Position numbers and translations under genes: made by a program. The notes under the pieces are model-generated. The model did no database searches. It saw only the letters and a program-made list of their open reading frames with translations, and was not told where the DNA came from. From contig JABVXU010000705.1 in the NCBI GenBank assembly GCA_013365365.1, positions 1-25,369 of the forward strand: a DNA stretch of 25,369 nucleotides. Direction: 5' to 3'. Each line of letters opens with the position of its first letter. Position 1 is the stretch's first letter. This stretch comes from Cruorifilaria tuberocauda. Lineage: Eukaryota; Nematoda; Chromadorea; Rhabditida; Onchocercidae. Below are positions 1-10,597 of the stretch, piece by piece.

Positions 1-476
1 TAATAATTTACCTCGCACTATATTTTTCATAATTAAATAAATCAAAATTCAAAAAAAGAAAGAAATGAACTTTTTCGAGAAAAAAAGGAAATAAATTTTC
101 TCGCCTTATTTTCTACTGAGAATTAATTCACAAAAAGGAATACCTATTGGTATACTTTTGTAACTTTTGAATTCTAATAAAATAACTATCATTGATAACG
201 GAAATATAATTTTGAAAATTTTTTAATTCAAAAAACAAATAGGCTTATTATTTTGGAAAAACAGAAATGCAAAAAATTCAAAAAAAAAATTTAATTTAAG
301 GAATAATTTTAGAAAAGCAGAAATGAGGAAAAACTTCTCACCCTTATCAATAGTTTGATGTTGACAAATGATAAGGAAGAAATTGCTTCACTTCAATTCA
401 TCAACAACAAATTAAAAACAAAAAAAGAGAAAGAAATAAACAAGAGGGAAAGCTCATCTCTGCCAGTTGACGAAAT
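1..476. other. AT-rich stretch, no gene seen
   Basis: A-rich non-coding sequence with long poly-A runs and no coding-like frame I could trust. Scattered TTATCA/TGATAA motifs occur near 345-372. A slightly GC-richer part near 455-560 leaves one minus-strand frame open for about 60 codons, but it has no recognisable protein similarity and no clear splice sites. Confidence 0.6.
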
Positions 477-541
477 TGATAACTGAACGTCACAGTCTGA
501 TAGGATGACACAGACAGGTTGATAAGGTGACAGAGATCACA
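477..541. repeat. Degenerate 21-22 bp repeat, each unit opening with a GATA-type motif
   Basis: Three units start at 477, 498 and 520. Each opens with TGATAA or TGATAG, which match the WGATAR consensus, and each continues into a TGACA/GTCACA-like part. The second and third units match at about 14 of 17 bases (498-514 against 520-536). The spacing is about two helical turns. This may be a decayed minisatellite or a cluster of GATA-factor sites; no adjacent gene is visible to choose between them. Confidence 0.5.
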
Positions 542-642
542 CTCATCATAAATTAGTCTGGTGGTTGATCGGTGAGCTCTATTTTCATTTACGTTTTTTC
601 CCTATGTACGTCTGTCGTGTCCGTGTATGCCTATGATTTCTA

Positions 643-725
643 TGTGTGTGTGTGTGTGTGTGTATACACGTATATGTGCGTTTGCACGTGTATTTAACGT
701 TACGTGTATGGACGTACGTGTGTGG
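643..725. repeat. GT-rich microsatellite
   Basis: A (TG)n run at about 643-662 continues into degenerate alternating purine-pyrimidine sequence that contains ACGTGT and GTTACGTGT motifs. The same motif recurs in the GT-rich tract near 24,370-24,640. The short frames open across it come from low complexity. Confidence 0.85.
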
Positions 726-2785
726 GTATCATTCTAAACAGCAAATGTACTGTTTCTGATGAAAAATTAAAAAAACAGGTGGAAAAGAAGAGGAAAACAA
801 ACAAAACATCTATTATTGTTGAACAAAACCAAAGAAAAATAAACTTTAGCACTTCTCAAATTATACAAATAATTTACTTAAAAAAATAACAATAACTTAA
901 ACATGTTACTTTAAAAAACTTAGAGAAATATTATTAATAGCATATTTAAAAAAAACCATCCCGAAAATTTGATTAATAAAATTAACAACGAATAAAAAAT
1001 AAAACTTTAAAATTATAATAAAGTAAAATTTGCTGAGCAAAGAAAAAAAAGTTAGAAGTAAACAAAAAGAGAAATGAATGTAAAATATTTACTTCAAAAC
1101 TCATAATTAATTAATTTAAATTGATAACTCCAAAATGAAATTAAGTAATTCAGTTTACTTAATTGTAAATAGACAATTGAAATTCTTTAAACTTTAATTT
1201 ACCAATCAAATGGAATAAGAAATTAGGATTAAACAAGAGAAATTAGAAGAGAACAAAGAGAGGTATATTTGAATTGATTGAGTAAAACAAAAAAAGTTTA
1301 AGCTCACGACGGGAAGCTGAATATTAGCCGAAAGCAAAACAACACATTTATCCGTCACGCGGTTATCATCCCGGATAATCTCGAGGACAAAAAAAAAGTG
1401 ACAATAAAGCCTTAGTGATATAAACACGAGTAGCTAAATCATCCGAATGACTTTATTTACTTCTATCGATATGATAAGAATATGTCAATCAAAAATTACC
1501 CAATGGAATTATATGTTAAATCAATCGATCAGTATCAGAATTCGACAGAATACGATCAAAATTTTAATTTCAGAACCAATTTGAAATCTGAAAATGAGAT
1601 TTCTTCATCAAAATTAAACAATTTAATAAGTGTTTTTTACTTCAATTAATTAGAAAATACATATCTATGATTTTTCTCTTATCTTCTTCATATTTGCATA
1701 TTTTATTTCAAATTTTTTTGTCTAAGAAATTAATTAATTAATGATTTTTTTTTGTTTGAAATATTAATTTTCCTCAAATTTCCTTCACAAATTAAAATTT
1801 TGATAAATTTGATAATATATGTAAATGATTTTTCGACGATTTGTATTTTGTTTGATTAAATTAATTTGTTCGAACAAAGTTTATTTATCTCTTAAAGTTT
1901 TCTTTCAGTAATTAAAAATTTTCCCATAATAATTTAATAATTTCGTCACAACTGTTGCAATTTATTATTTCAATTTAATTAATAAACGTTTGGTGGGAAA
2001 ATTTGAATTATGATTTGAAATTTAAACTTAGTCTTTTTTATTGCTACAGTTCCGTCTAATGTAAAACTTCTCAAACCTAATCTTTATTGCACAGTTTTTA
2101 TTCGTCGATCAATTATTGAAATTTAAAGAAACTTCAAGAATTAAATTTAATCCATCGCTTTTTTCCAATTTCCAATTTTAAGTCAAATTTTTTATCACTT
2201 CAATCTAGCTATTGATCAAGTAAAATGCTAACAAAGTAAACAATACTTGAAAATTATTCTCTTTTTCATTTTAGTATTAGTATTTTCTTGTTATAATATT
2301 TAAACTCGAAGGAAACTATTGTTTAATACATTTCTTAATTGTCGAATATTTCAAAATTTCGATTTCAAATATTTTTACAATTTAAAATTCTAATAATTGA
2401 TTTTAATATTTTTAATAATTTAACCTATTTTAAGAACGCGAAAAAGTAAAGTAATACAATTTAAAGTAATTTAAAGTATCGTAATTTTTCTTTTTTACAG
2501 TCAAAAAATGAAAAGTGAAAAATATTTTAAAAACTTTATTTTATAAAGTGGAAGGGAAAAACAAAAGAATTATCAAATTATTTGGAAAAAAGTTTTTTTT
2601 TCTTTCTATTCTAAAGTGTAATTGATAAATTAGTGATAAATTAAAAAATCAAAAATGAAGAGAAATGTGAATGGAAGTTATCTATATCAAGAATGATAAA
2701 TTCATGGATTTTTATATTTTTATAATTTCAAATTTCCAATTTTAAACTTGTTAAAAACTGAAATTTCAAAAATAAAGGGTATAAA
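726..2785. other. AT-rich stretch, no gene seen
   Basis: Very AT-rich sequence with no convincing gene. The only compositionally distinct part is about 1305-1385. On the minus strand, 1379-1308 reads as an open 24-codon stretch (begins IIRDDNRVTD) flanked by AG and GTGAGC splice-like dinucleotides. I do not recognise the peptide and treat it as a weak exon candidate only. Confidence 0.5.
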
Positions 2786-2788
2786 TAT

Positions 2789-2914
2789 GCGAGAGAGAGG
2801 GGAAAAGACAATTTTAAAATTGTCATAAAATAAAATTAAAAAAAAGAGTATAAATATGAGAGAAAGAGAGGGAGAGAAAGAGAGAGAGGGAAAGAGGGGG
2901 AGAAAGAAAGGGAG
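2789..2914. repeat. GA-rich purine tract
   Basis: Imperfect GAGA/GGGA repeats, densest at 2856-2914, nearly all purine on the plus strand. They lie a few hundred bases from pyrimidine tracts at 3118-3335, so the two could pair as an imperfect inverted repeat or form triplex-type structures. Confidence 0.85.
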
Positions 2915-3117
2915 GAGAAATGCATCAAAATTGACGGAGTAATTTTCCGGATGGCATGGAATGATTGATATCGAAATGGGTTGATAAATGAAAGTAACTC
3001 AAATGATAATTGCTGCCATAAATGTTAATCGAATGTTGACATATTACCCATTAAAATATATTTCATTTTAGTTAGTTAGAGCATTAAATAAATCCTTAGC
3101 TATTATCTTCTTAACCA

Positions 3118-3335
3118 CTTCTCTCTTCCTCTCTCTCTCTCTCTCTATCCCTCTCTGTCCCTCTCTCTCTTTTACTTTTTCCAATAGATACATGTTTAAT
3201 CCTTTCTTTCGTTCTCTCTCCCTTTCTTTTTTTTTGCTTTTTTCCTTCAAGCTTAATATATTTTTCTTTTGCTTCCTTACTTCTTTGCTTACCTACTTTC
3301 CCTCTCTCTCTCTCTCTCTCTTTCTACCTCTCTCT
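3118..3335. repeat. CT-rich pyrimidine tracts
   Basis: Two (CT)n-rich blocks, at about 3118-3172 and 3299-3335, are joined by T/C-rich sequence. The long frames here on the minus strand, rich in Lys, Glu and Arg, are translations of the repeat and not genes. Confidence 0.85.
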
Positions 3336-3353
3336 TGTAATACCATTCATTAT

Positions 3354-3370
3354 CATGCTAAATTAGCATG
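3354..3370. repeat. 17-bp palindrome CATGCTAAATTAGCATG
   Basis: Perfect 8-bp arms flank a single central A. The arms contain ATGCTAA and TTAGCAT, which resemble homeodomain/POU-type half-sites. A third ATGCTAAAT lies at about 3403. Possibly a binding site, but no neighbouring gene is visible. Confidence 0.6.
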
Positions 3371-3470
3371 AAAGTGCAAGTCATGCATGTCAATTTCATA
3401 TATGCTAAATTGTATTTATCATTTTTTAACAGATTATTACTTACTTCATTTGGGAGATTTTTTCTTTTTT

Positions 3471-3695
3471 TGGTATTTCTCGAATACAATTTAAGCTGCA
3501 TTTTACCTTCACGATATTTCATTATGTAATTAAAAAAAAATTAATTAATTTTTGGTAGTTTTTCAAATAAAATGTAATTTACACATTTAACTTGTATGAT
3601 ATAGCAATAAAATCTTGCTAGCTTAAAAAGGAATTATATTTCATTGGTATTTCTCGGGCACAAATCTAAGCCATATTTCATCCGCGTCATAATGT
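3471..3695 (+). repeat. Two diverged direct copies of a dispersed repeat (3471-3527 and 3645-3695)
   Basis: Both copies open with TGGTATTTCTCG. They continue with a similar AAGC-containing segment and end near TCATTATG or TCATAATG. Divergence and small gaps suggest an old repeat. With the hairpin and tRNA-like segment that follow, 3.47-4.20 kb looks like a patch of old repetitive or mobile sequence. Confidence 0.5.
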
Positions 3696-3786
3696 TACTA
3701 TCTCATCTGAAGAAAAAAAACTGATTTCTGATAGATCCCGGGAAATATGTAATCTTGCGTGATATTTCTATTATTTATTGTTTTGT

Positions 3787-3861
3787 TATAAGCCATCTTT
3801 AGAGCAACACGTAAGAAGCATAACTGCTTCTTACGTGTTTGCCTCTCACATATGGCTTTGT
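3787..3861. ncRNA. miRNA-precursor-sized stem-loop (function unknown)
   Basis: A perfect 15-bp stem (3806-3820 against 3825-3839) closes on the 4-nt loop TAAC. It is extended outward by AGAG/CTCT pairing and by AGCCAT (3791-3796) against ATGGCT (3852-3857). The whole structure is about 70 nt with small internal bulges, within the size range of animal pre-miRNAs. It could equally be a small inverted-repeat element, since repeats surround it. Neither strand's expression can be judged from sequence. Confidence 0.35.
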
Positions 3862-4107
3862 ATGACTCGTCCCGTTGCTGGGAAGAGATGATGAATTATT
3901 CCTCTGGTAACTCTCGGGTGAAATTCCATCTGACGATAAGTATAAAGTGATACTTTTGTAATTTTCAAATCTCACCGATCAGATTGCTGTTAGTTTTAAA
4001 TGGATTGATTTCATTTGATCTGCTCAGACAGTACGAATACTTATTGCATTATCACATCAGTGGCTTAAAAGCCATTCAAAGCATAATGAAATTCAATAAT
4101 CATCGCA

Positions 4108-4190
4108 GATCAGACGCGGGTATCGAACCTAGTATTCATCGCACGTAATATAGCGCTACATCGAAGTAAGCCACAGCATAGCACCTGCAC
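4108..4190 (-). repeat. tRNA-like relic, possibly the head of a SINE
   Basis: On the minus strand, an A-box-like TGGCTTACTTC (4173-4163) is followed about 33 nt later by a B-box-like GGTTCGATACCCG (4129-4117). This is the order and spacing of internal RNA polymerase III promoter boxes. The T-stem pairs poorly and I could not form a proper acceptor stem, so it is not a functional tRNA. A decayed tRNA or a tRNA-derived short interspersed element is most likely. The segment is GC-richer than its surroundings. Confidence 0.4.
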
Positions 4191-4200
4191 GACTAATTAA

Positions 4201-5698
4201 TTTTAGGTTTAATTTTTAAATTTGAATTTTAGATAAAAAATATTTTATCATTTTCTATCATTCATTTCTTCAATTAATGCTAATAATTAGCGATTAATTA
4301 ATAAAATGATTGGAACTTAAATAATTTATTCACTTAAACTAAACTGATATGACAAGAAAAATACAATTCAAATATTACAATAAATATATTTAATTACGAA
4401 AAAAGCAATTAGAGGAAATGAGAGAAGAAACTCACAATTTTCTCGATATATTTATATTAGAGAGGAATATGAAAGATGTGAAAAAAAAGTTTGAAAAGAT
4501 ATCAGTAATAAAAGTATGAATAGCTAAATTAATGCTATTCAGCTAAAACTTAATTTCAAATTTCAAATTAATTAGTGGAATATTAAAGTTTTAAAATTCA
4601 ATAATCAACGAAACATTTTTTAACTTTCAATTTCCTCTCGTATAAGAGTATGTTAAATTTGCTGTAGTGTTTATTTTAATTGATATATAGAATGTTTATA
4701 ATGAAAAAAGAGTATTAGTGTTTCTAGAATTAACATGATAATTGATCAAATACAGTTAATTAAGAAATTAATTTTTTTTTTAAAGTGCAATATCAAAAGG
4801 TAATCAAACAAGAGAGAAATAAGAAATATGCCTTTAAATATGAGAGTTTAATAATTTATATCAAATTAGTAGAAAACAAATAAAATTCTAATAAATAATC
4901 AATAAGTTGGTTATTGACTATATCAATTAGTAGTACAAAAGTAAATATTTAGTATTGATTGATTAGTGATTATTTCATGATAAATATTAATCAATATGTC
5001 TTTTCCTATTAGCTGCATATCGATTAATATTTTGTATTACAACAATTATAATTATAATAAATAATTTCATGATTGATGGGACGAAAAAGGAAAAGGAGCA
5101 ATTCGAAGGCTTGAAAGAAATAAAAGGAAAAAAAAGAGCGCTTCAAACAACTGAAAAATGATTGATTGACAAATAAACAAACAAAGCTAGCCTTTTTTTG
5201 CTCATTCATTAATTATGTATGCAAATAAGAAATGAGTATGAATAACTCTCCCGTTGCATATGTTTGAATGGAATTAATTGCGCAATTTTGATGAGAAAGG
5301 TTGAAGACAATATCGCATAATTATGATTATAACAAACAATGAATATTACTTAAATTATCATTTCATTGATATTTTCATTTTATTCAAAAAGAAAAGTGAA
5401 ATATTTACGGAGGATTTAGAATCAAATTTAAGGTTTTTCAAAAAATGGATTCACTAAAAAAAAGCAATCACTGATGACAAAACGATGATAATAAGGATGC
5501 ATTCAAGGAAGGATAAGCGATGATTTTGAAAATGTTAAATTTTATATAATCCTTTTTACAATATTATTTGTATGATAGTTGATAATCTATTTTATGTATC
5601 GCAGTGATAACAAAAATTATTACCATTGCTATTTTCGATTACTTTATCCTTTTCCTTTCGATGTTAAATTTTGCAATTCATTAGAGTTAACTATTTAG
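4201..5698. other. AT-rich stretch, no gene seen
   Basis: Homogeneous AT-rich sequence. The longest open frame, on the minus strand at about 5024-5209, is rich in Phe, Leu and Lys as expected by chance, and shows no domain or splice structure. Confidence 0.6.
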
Positions 5699-5714
5699 TA
5701 ATCAATTGTAAATG
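5699..5714 (+). other. Candidate initiator mini-exon for the alpha-tubulin gene
   Basis: The tubulin reading frame at 11779 begins at Arg2 straight after a 3' splice site, so its ATG must directly precede a 5' splice site upstream. Of the few ATG-GT occurrences between here and 11779, ATG at 5712-5714 followed by GTAAGC is the only one with a strong donor. It also has a TTTAG acceptor-like site 13 nt upstream (5697-5698), which could receive a spliced leader. The implied first intron is about 6.1 kb. This is inference; the real start may lie outside the window. Confidence 0.22.
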
Positions 5715-6821
5715 GTAAGCTAATTAATTATTCAATTATGAATTCGTTTTTCTTATTTGTATTTCAATTTATCGTTTAATAATTTGTTGTGCTAAATTAA
5801 TTAAACGAAATGATTTGCATGCTTTTTAATCTTTTCGATAATTCACAATTCCTATCCATTCTTTAATTATTAAAATTTTAGTTATTCCATTCTATTCATT
5901 TAATTATCATTCGTTGATAGTATGCAAATTAAACTTATCAATTCATTCTATAACAAAGATTCTTTCCATATTTCCCATCTAATTGAATCATTCCAATTTT
6001 ACTATTCCATTCAATACAGATTACATTTCGTAGAATTCAAAAGTATTTTTAAATTGCTAAGGGATTTATTACTTCTTCTATCATTACTTATCTAATTACC
6101 TTCTTTTTGAGTATTAAAAATTGATTTATAAAATTCACTTAATTATAAAATTGCTCCTACAAATAAAATATGATAATTTTTCCCTATCTTATTGTCATTT
6201 TTAGCTTTTCTTATCACAAATTAAGCACTCTATCATTCTACAGAATAAATATTTCTGTTATCAGTTAATCAACACCGTTATCAATTGTTTTTTAATATAG
6301 CGTTGTTATAAATTATCATTAATAATAGTATTATTTTTTTATCTATTATCACCGTAATCAAATTAAGCATGAAGCATAAAATTACAAATAAAATTTTTAA
6401 TTATTACCTGAAAATTACTCCTGGCTATTTAATCTGTTAATTACTCATTTTAAAATAAAAATAAAAATCAGATCAGAGAAAGATTGATCGATTTCGGTGC
6501 AACAAAGAAATCAAACAAATATTATCATATCCGTTGAAGAAAAAAGTTTTGTCACAGCGGGTGATTTCAAGCGGTCAAAGGATCAGGTTTCTTTTTTTTG
6601 TCTTCTCTTAAAGGAATATTTTCTTCGATGACCACTACTTAAGCACTCATACATTCAACTATCCTCTCTGTACATACACGATAAGTACTCTCGAAGAAAT
6701 TGACCATTAAAGTAGCAAATGGTCATTTTGCTTAATAATATTTAAATTTATATATTCCAAAGAGTTGCAAATATGAGTATTGATTAATTATTCACAATTT
6801 CTACTTAATTTTTTAAACACA

Positions 6822-6944
6822 ATAATGAATAATCGAAATTAATGGTATCACATGATATCATGCATTGTGTGATAGCATCGTATCACATGTGCACATTTAT
6901 AATTATGTTTCTTTTTTTAACTGATAATGAATAATCGAAATTAA
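6822..6944 (+). repeat. 21-bp exact direct repeat pair
   Basis: The 21 bases at 6822-6842 (starting ATAATGAATAATCGAAATTA) recur exactly at 6924-6944. Between them lie TATCACA and TGTGATA motifs that can fold (about 6846-6875) and ATCACATGTG. No target-site duplication or coding sequence identifies a mobile element. Confidence 0.7.
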
Positions 6945-7007
6945 ATTTTTTTTTGTGCATCAATCAATGGCAAATATAAATTGAAATTGCCTTTTCCATC
7001 TTTTCCT

Positions 7008-7048
7008 TTCTCTCTCTCCCTCTCCCTCCCTCTCTCTCTCTCTCTCTT
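7008..7048. repeat. CT-rich microsatellite
   Basis: Interrupted (CT)n tract with CCCT interruptions. Confidence 0.85.
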
Positions 7049-7764
7049 TTGCCATACATTTTAGCATTGCTATTATTAGCTAACATCGAACTAACAGTTT
7101 AGTAGTTCAATGCACCTAATCTCATTTCTTATTTCAACTCTTCGATAATTTTAATATACTCCAATATTTTAATATATTATCGAAATACTAAAATATAAAA
7201 TTAAATTTGATATTTAAATACTTGTTATGAAGCTTTTGTTTTTAATTTCCCATTTTTTGCACTAAACAGGAAGCGCTTTAGAATTTCAAACTATAAAATG
7301 ATTGGATTAATGAAATACTAAATTGAAAAATTGAAAAACACCTGAAGTGCAGAAAATATCGGAAGATTAAAAAGGAAACAGGAAAAAGCATTAAAATAAC
7401 GTGTAATTCACCTAATTAAATAAAGTATCAGAAATACAAAAATATCAAAATACACCAAAAATAAAATAAGCACAGATAAAAAGTACAATTTTGATAAAAT
7501 TCATTGAATTTTATGAAAGTAAAATATACTTCAAAACTTTCCAAAATAATATCATTACTTAGAAAATTAGGTAATAATTACTCAACATATAAGCAAGAAA
7601 AATAAACGATATTCAATTACAATAGGTTTTAAGAAATTCCAGGTAAGTTCTAATATTTCTGATATTTCTATTATTTATGTAGCAAACATTCTTGCTGATA
7701 GAAGAAATCTATTGTTCTTGCAAATATGATTAAAATTTTTTGTAAATTAAACTTGAAAATGATC

Positions 7765-7790
7765 ACTCTCTCTCTCTCTCTCTCTCTCTC
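7765..7790. repeat. (CT)n microsatellite
   Basis: Uninterrupted CT dinucleotide run of about 26 bp in AT-rich sequence. Confidence 0.9.
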
Positions 7791-8068
7791 CACATCTACT
7801 ATATTTATTTGTTATAATCAATAAATTTAATTCTAATCAATGATAAAGAATTTTCAAAGCTATTTCAGGAAGATAAAATAAGAAATAAAAAAATGACTGG
7901 AAGATAACTGAAACAGGAAAACATATTGGCTAATAATTAAATTAAGACAGATAAGCTCTGATAATAAGCTGAAAGCGAGAAAGATTGTAAATAAATAACG
8001 ATGAAAAATGATAGAAAAATAGTTGAAAATAGAAGATGATAGAAAAATTGACTTGAAAAAAAATCAGA

Positions 8069-8170
8069 GCAAAATCTGAATTCAATGGTAGAATTTGAAT
8101 TCAACAACTGAATTGAAATGTAATGGCAGGTTGATGGTAGAACCTGAATTTAACAGCTAAATTTGAAAAG
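8069..8170 (+). repeat. Degenerate ~19-bp repeat, unit like GGTAGAATCTGAATTTAAC
   Basis: Several imperfect units containing GTAGAAT/CTGAATT are seen here. The same unit occurs in the last tubulin intron (16896-17053), so this is a dispersed family and not a purely local expansion. Confidence 0.55.
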
Positions 8171-9032
8171 AATTTTAAAATAAATTGCGAGAAATATCGA
8201 TAAACTATAGAAATTCCAGTCAGGAAAAAGATTAAAAAATAAACTAATTGCAGTACATAATTACAGTAATTAGAGTACATGAAAATTTTTAAAATCTTTT
8301 TCTTTTTAAAGTTAAAGTATTTTTGTAAACTTATTTATTATCTGAATCGATTGTTACTCTTTATTTCGCATATATATTACTTAATTTTCGATGAAATTCA
8401 ATAGCTGCTATTTTTGCTATCGTTTAATCAAGAAGACTATCGTCAAATCTGAAATATGCTTAATAAATATTAAAAGTTCAATTAAGGGATAGTTTGTGTT
8501 TGTAAAAAAGGTTAAACTTTTTTTTGCAAAAAAAATTTCAAAGAGAATAAAAGATAGCGTTTTACTACTTACAGTCAAAAATAGAAAATTGATAAATCCG
8601 GGTAAAAAATGAAATCTCCGGAAAAAATAAACAAATTTTTTAGGACGTCGAAATTTTGATATTGGATCTCAATTAATGACAAAAGTAATTTGAACCAACT
8701 ATTTGACAATTGTAAGCTTAAAATTTTATGAAATAACTTATGGAGAATCGATTATAGCTTCTTTTTCTTGTTTATCATAAATAATTTAAAAATTAATTAT
8801 TTAATTAAAAATAAACCTTATTGATAAGGCAATGATATTTCCCGTTAAAGAGTAAACAGTATTATAAAAGTTACTTGACTCTTTTTTATTTATTAACTTT
8901 TCTTAATAACTGCGAAGTTACACATATCAAAACGTATTTCTGTTATACTTTACAATGCTCTATTATGTTTCCAGTAACATGATGTTGTATTTCATGATAT
9001 ATGCAATAATCTCGAAAAGAGCAGAACAATTG
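8171..9032. other. AT-rich stretch, no gene seen
   Basis: Non-coding. An AATTACAGTAATT motif near 8258-8270 resembles the inner part of the hairpin elements at 9033 and 9537 and could be a fragment of one. Confidence 0.55.
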
Positions 9033-9121
9033 TAGTATCTGAAAATTAAAGCAATTATTTACTGTAGAATTACAGTGGACGTAAAATTACAGTAAACATA
9101 TAATTTAATTTTCAGATACTA
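9033..9121. repeat. MITE-like inverted-repeat element, copy 1
   Basis: Perfect 18-bp terminal arms (9033-9050 against 9104-9121, starting TAGTATCTGAAAATT). Inside them, TTTACTGTA pairs with TACAGTAAA, giving a long imperfect hairpin of 89 nt. A related hairpin lies at 9537-9608. There is no coding sequence, as expected for a small non-autonomous element or a structured repeat. Flanking target duplications are not evident. Confidence 0.6.
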
Positions 9122-9536
9122 TTATTCACAAAAATAATAATTTAGTAGAGTGAGTTAATTTAAAAAACTAAATTACTGTTACATGATAAAGACTATTTTT
9201 TTTTCGTCATTTTATACTTAATTTTATACTTAATAGTCTAATTCGTTTGATAAATTTTGTTTTTTGTTATTGGTAATACCCTCGGATATTTTATTAAACA
9301 AATTATATCCTTCTTATCAGCATTGCATTACTACGAATTATTTGCACAGTTAGGTAATTATTTTTATTTAGAATTTATAAAGACTTGAATGCATAACAGG
9401 TTGTATTATTTGCTCAACAAGACAAAGTAATCGAGCCGTAAAGATCAAATCATCGATAATAATCTTATTCGATGTTTAATTGAACATTATTTGTCGTTTA
9501 TTGAAGTAGCTTCAAGTATTAATTCTACAAGTAATT

Positions 9537-9608
9537 GTATCTAAAAATGAAAATTATATGTTTACTGTAGTTTTTCTACAGTATATAATTTCTTCAATTT
9601 TTGGATAC
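9537..9608. repeat. MITE-like inverted-repeat element, copy 2
   Basis: The left arm starts GTATCTAAAAATG and contains TTTACTGTAG. The right arm, after a TTTTT loop (9571-9575), contains CTACAGTA and ends GGATAC. Order and motifs match the copy at 9033-9121, with smaller spacing and small gaps between the arms. The shared termini and shared ACTGTAG core argue for common origin. Confidence 0.5.
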
Positions 9609-10581
9609 TGCGATTGTTTTGAATCTTTGATTTTCCATTAATTTTCCATTCGATACTACTACGTTGATATAAGATACTATTAAAGAAATGAATATTTTTA
9701 CTTTTTTTATCCAATTTTTATGTAAATTATCGTATCTTTTCTCTTTTCTATCATGATAGTTATCCCATTTCTTACGTTACGATATCACTTCGTTTACTAT
9801 AAATTACCGTAAACTATTCTTTTCATTACGGTGGTCGAACGGATTAGCGTGAAAATGCAAAGTGATACATTTGAATAAGTAATTTTTAGAAAAAAGTGAA
9901 AAAACTTTTGCTGTACTAATAAGTAAAGAAAATCAAAGAAATTGCATTAAATTTTCTTTTTTAATTTTTCTTTTTGCATTTATTCGAAATGTTATTGAAT
10001 CAAATATTTTGAAAAATTTTTTGTGTTGTCGGAAATTTTTCTTTCTTTTACACATTTAATCTTTTTAAGATTAAACAAAAATGATATTGTCGTAGACATC
10101 ACTGCATTATCTTTCTTTTTTTTTTCAAATAAATTTAAAAATAAAGAAGAAAAAGAAAAAGTGAACTTAACATTTTATATCTCAAAAATGAAATTGAAGG
10201 TCGAAAAAGTGAGAATCATAAGATCAAAATGAATAAATTTACGTGAAAATGATCAGATATAGTGAAAATGATTTTAATTATGAATTATTCAATATATCTT
10301 TATCATCATTCTTCTTCACATGCATCTCTTTATCATCATTTTTGACATTATTCGAGCAAATTTCGTTTTCTCATTGATAATTGATAATTTACTATTTTTT
10401 CCCTTGTTTACTTTTTTTAACCTTTCTTCTCTTAATTCCATTATGCAACTTGAAAAACTGTTATCAGAAAAAGAGAGGAAGAGTGAAATTAACTGCAAAT
10501 ATTACACGTATAACAGATGAATTTGTCGTAAAAAGAGAGAAAATATTTTTCAAAAAAAAAAAGAAATTTTCAATTTTTTAT
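9609..10581. other. AT-rich stretch, no gene seen
   Basis: Open frames of 60-70 codons near 10,023-10,584 overlap on both strands, are rich in Phe, Lys and Leu, and lack splice-bounded structure. I regard them as chance frames. The segment probably belongs to the upstream region or long first intron of the tubulin gene. Confidence 0.55.
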
Positions 10582-10597
10582 TGACCTTGTTTGACCT
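10582..10597 (-). promoter_or_regulatory. Perfect DR4-type nuclear-receptor half-site pair
   Basis: TGACCT-TGTT-TGACCT on the plus strand reads AGGTCA-N4-AGGTCA on the minus strand. Both half-sites match the nuclear hormone receptor core exactly and the spacer is 4 bases. Direct repeats of this core are classic receptor-dimer sites. It lies about 1.2 kb upstream of the first visible tubulin exon. Whether it is used is unknown, and a chance match is possible. Confidence 0.35.

Larger units (their letters stand above)
5720..8064. other. AT-rich stretch with simple repeats, no gene seen
   Basis: No coding frame of interest. It contains a 21-bp exact direct repeat (6822-6842 and 6924-6944) around a cluster of TATCACA/TGTGATA inverted motifs. 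It also has TGACCATT/AATGGTCA inverted 8-mers near 6700-6725 and CT tracts at 7008-7048 and 7765-7790. Confidence 0.6.

Noticed and set aside
4108..4190. Functional tRNA gene on the minus strand
   Set aside because: The A-box and B-box are recognisable, but the acceptor and T stems do not pair properly.
10023..10584. Cluster of 60-70 codon frames as a small gene
   Set aside because: Frames overlap on both strands, are dominated by Phe, Lys and Leu, and have no domain or consistent splice structure.
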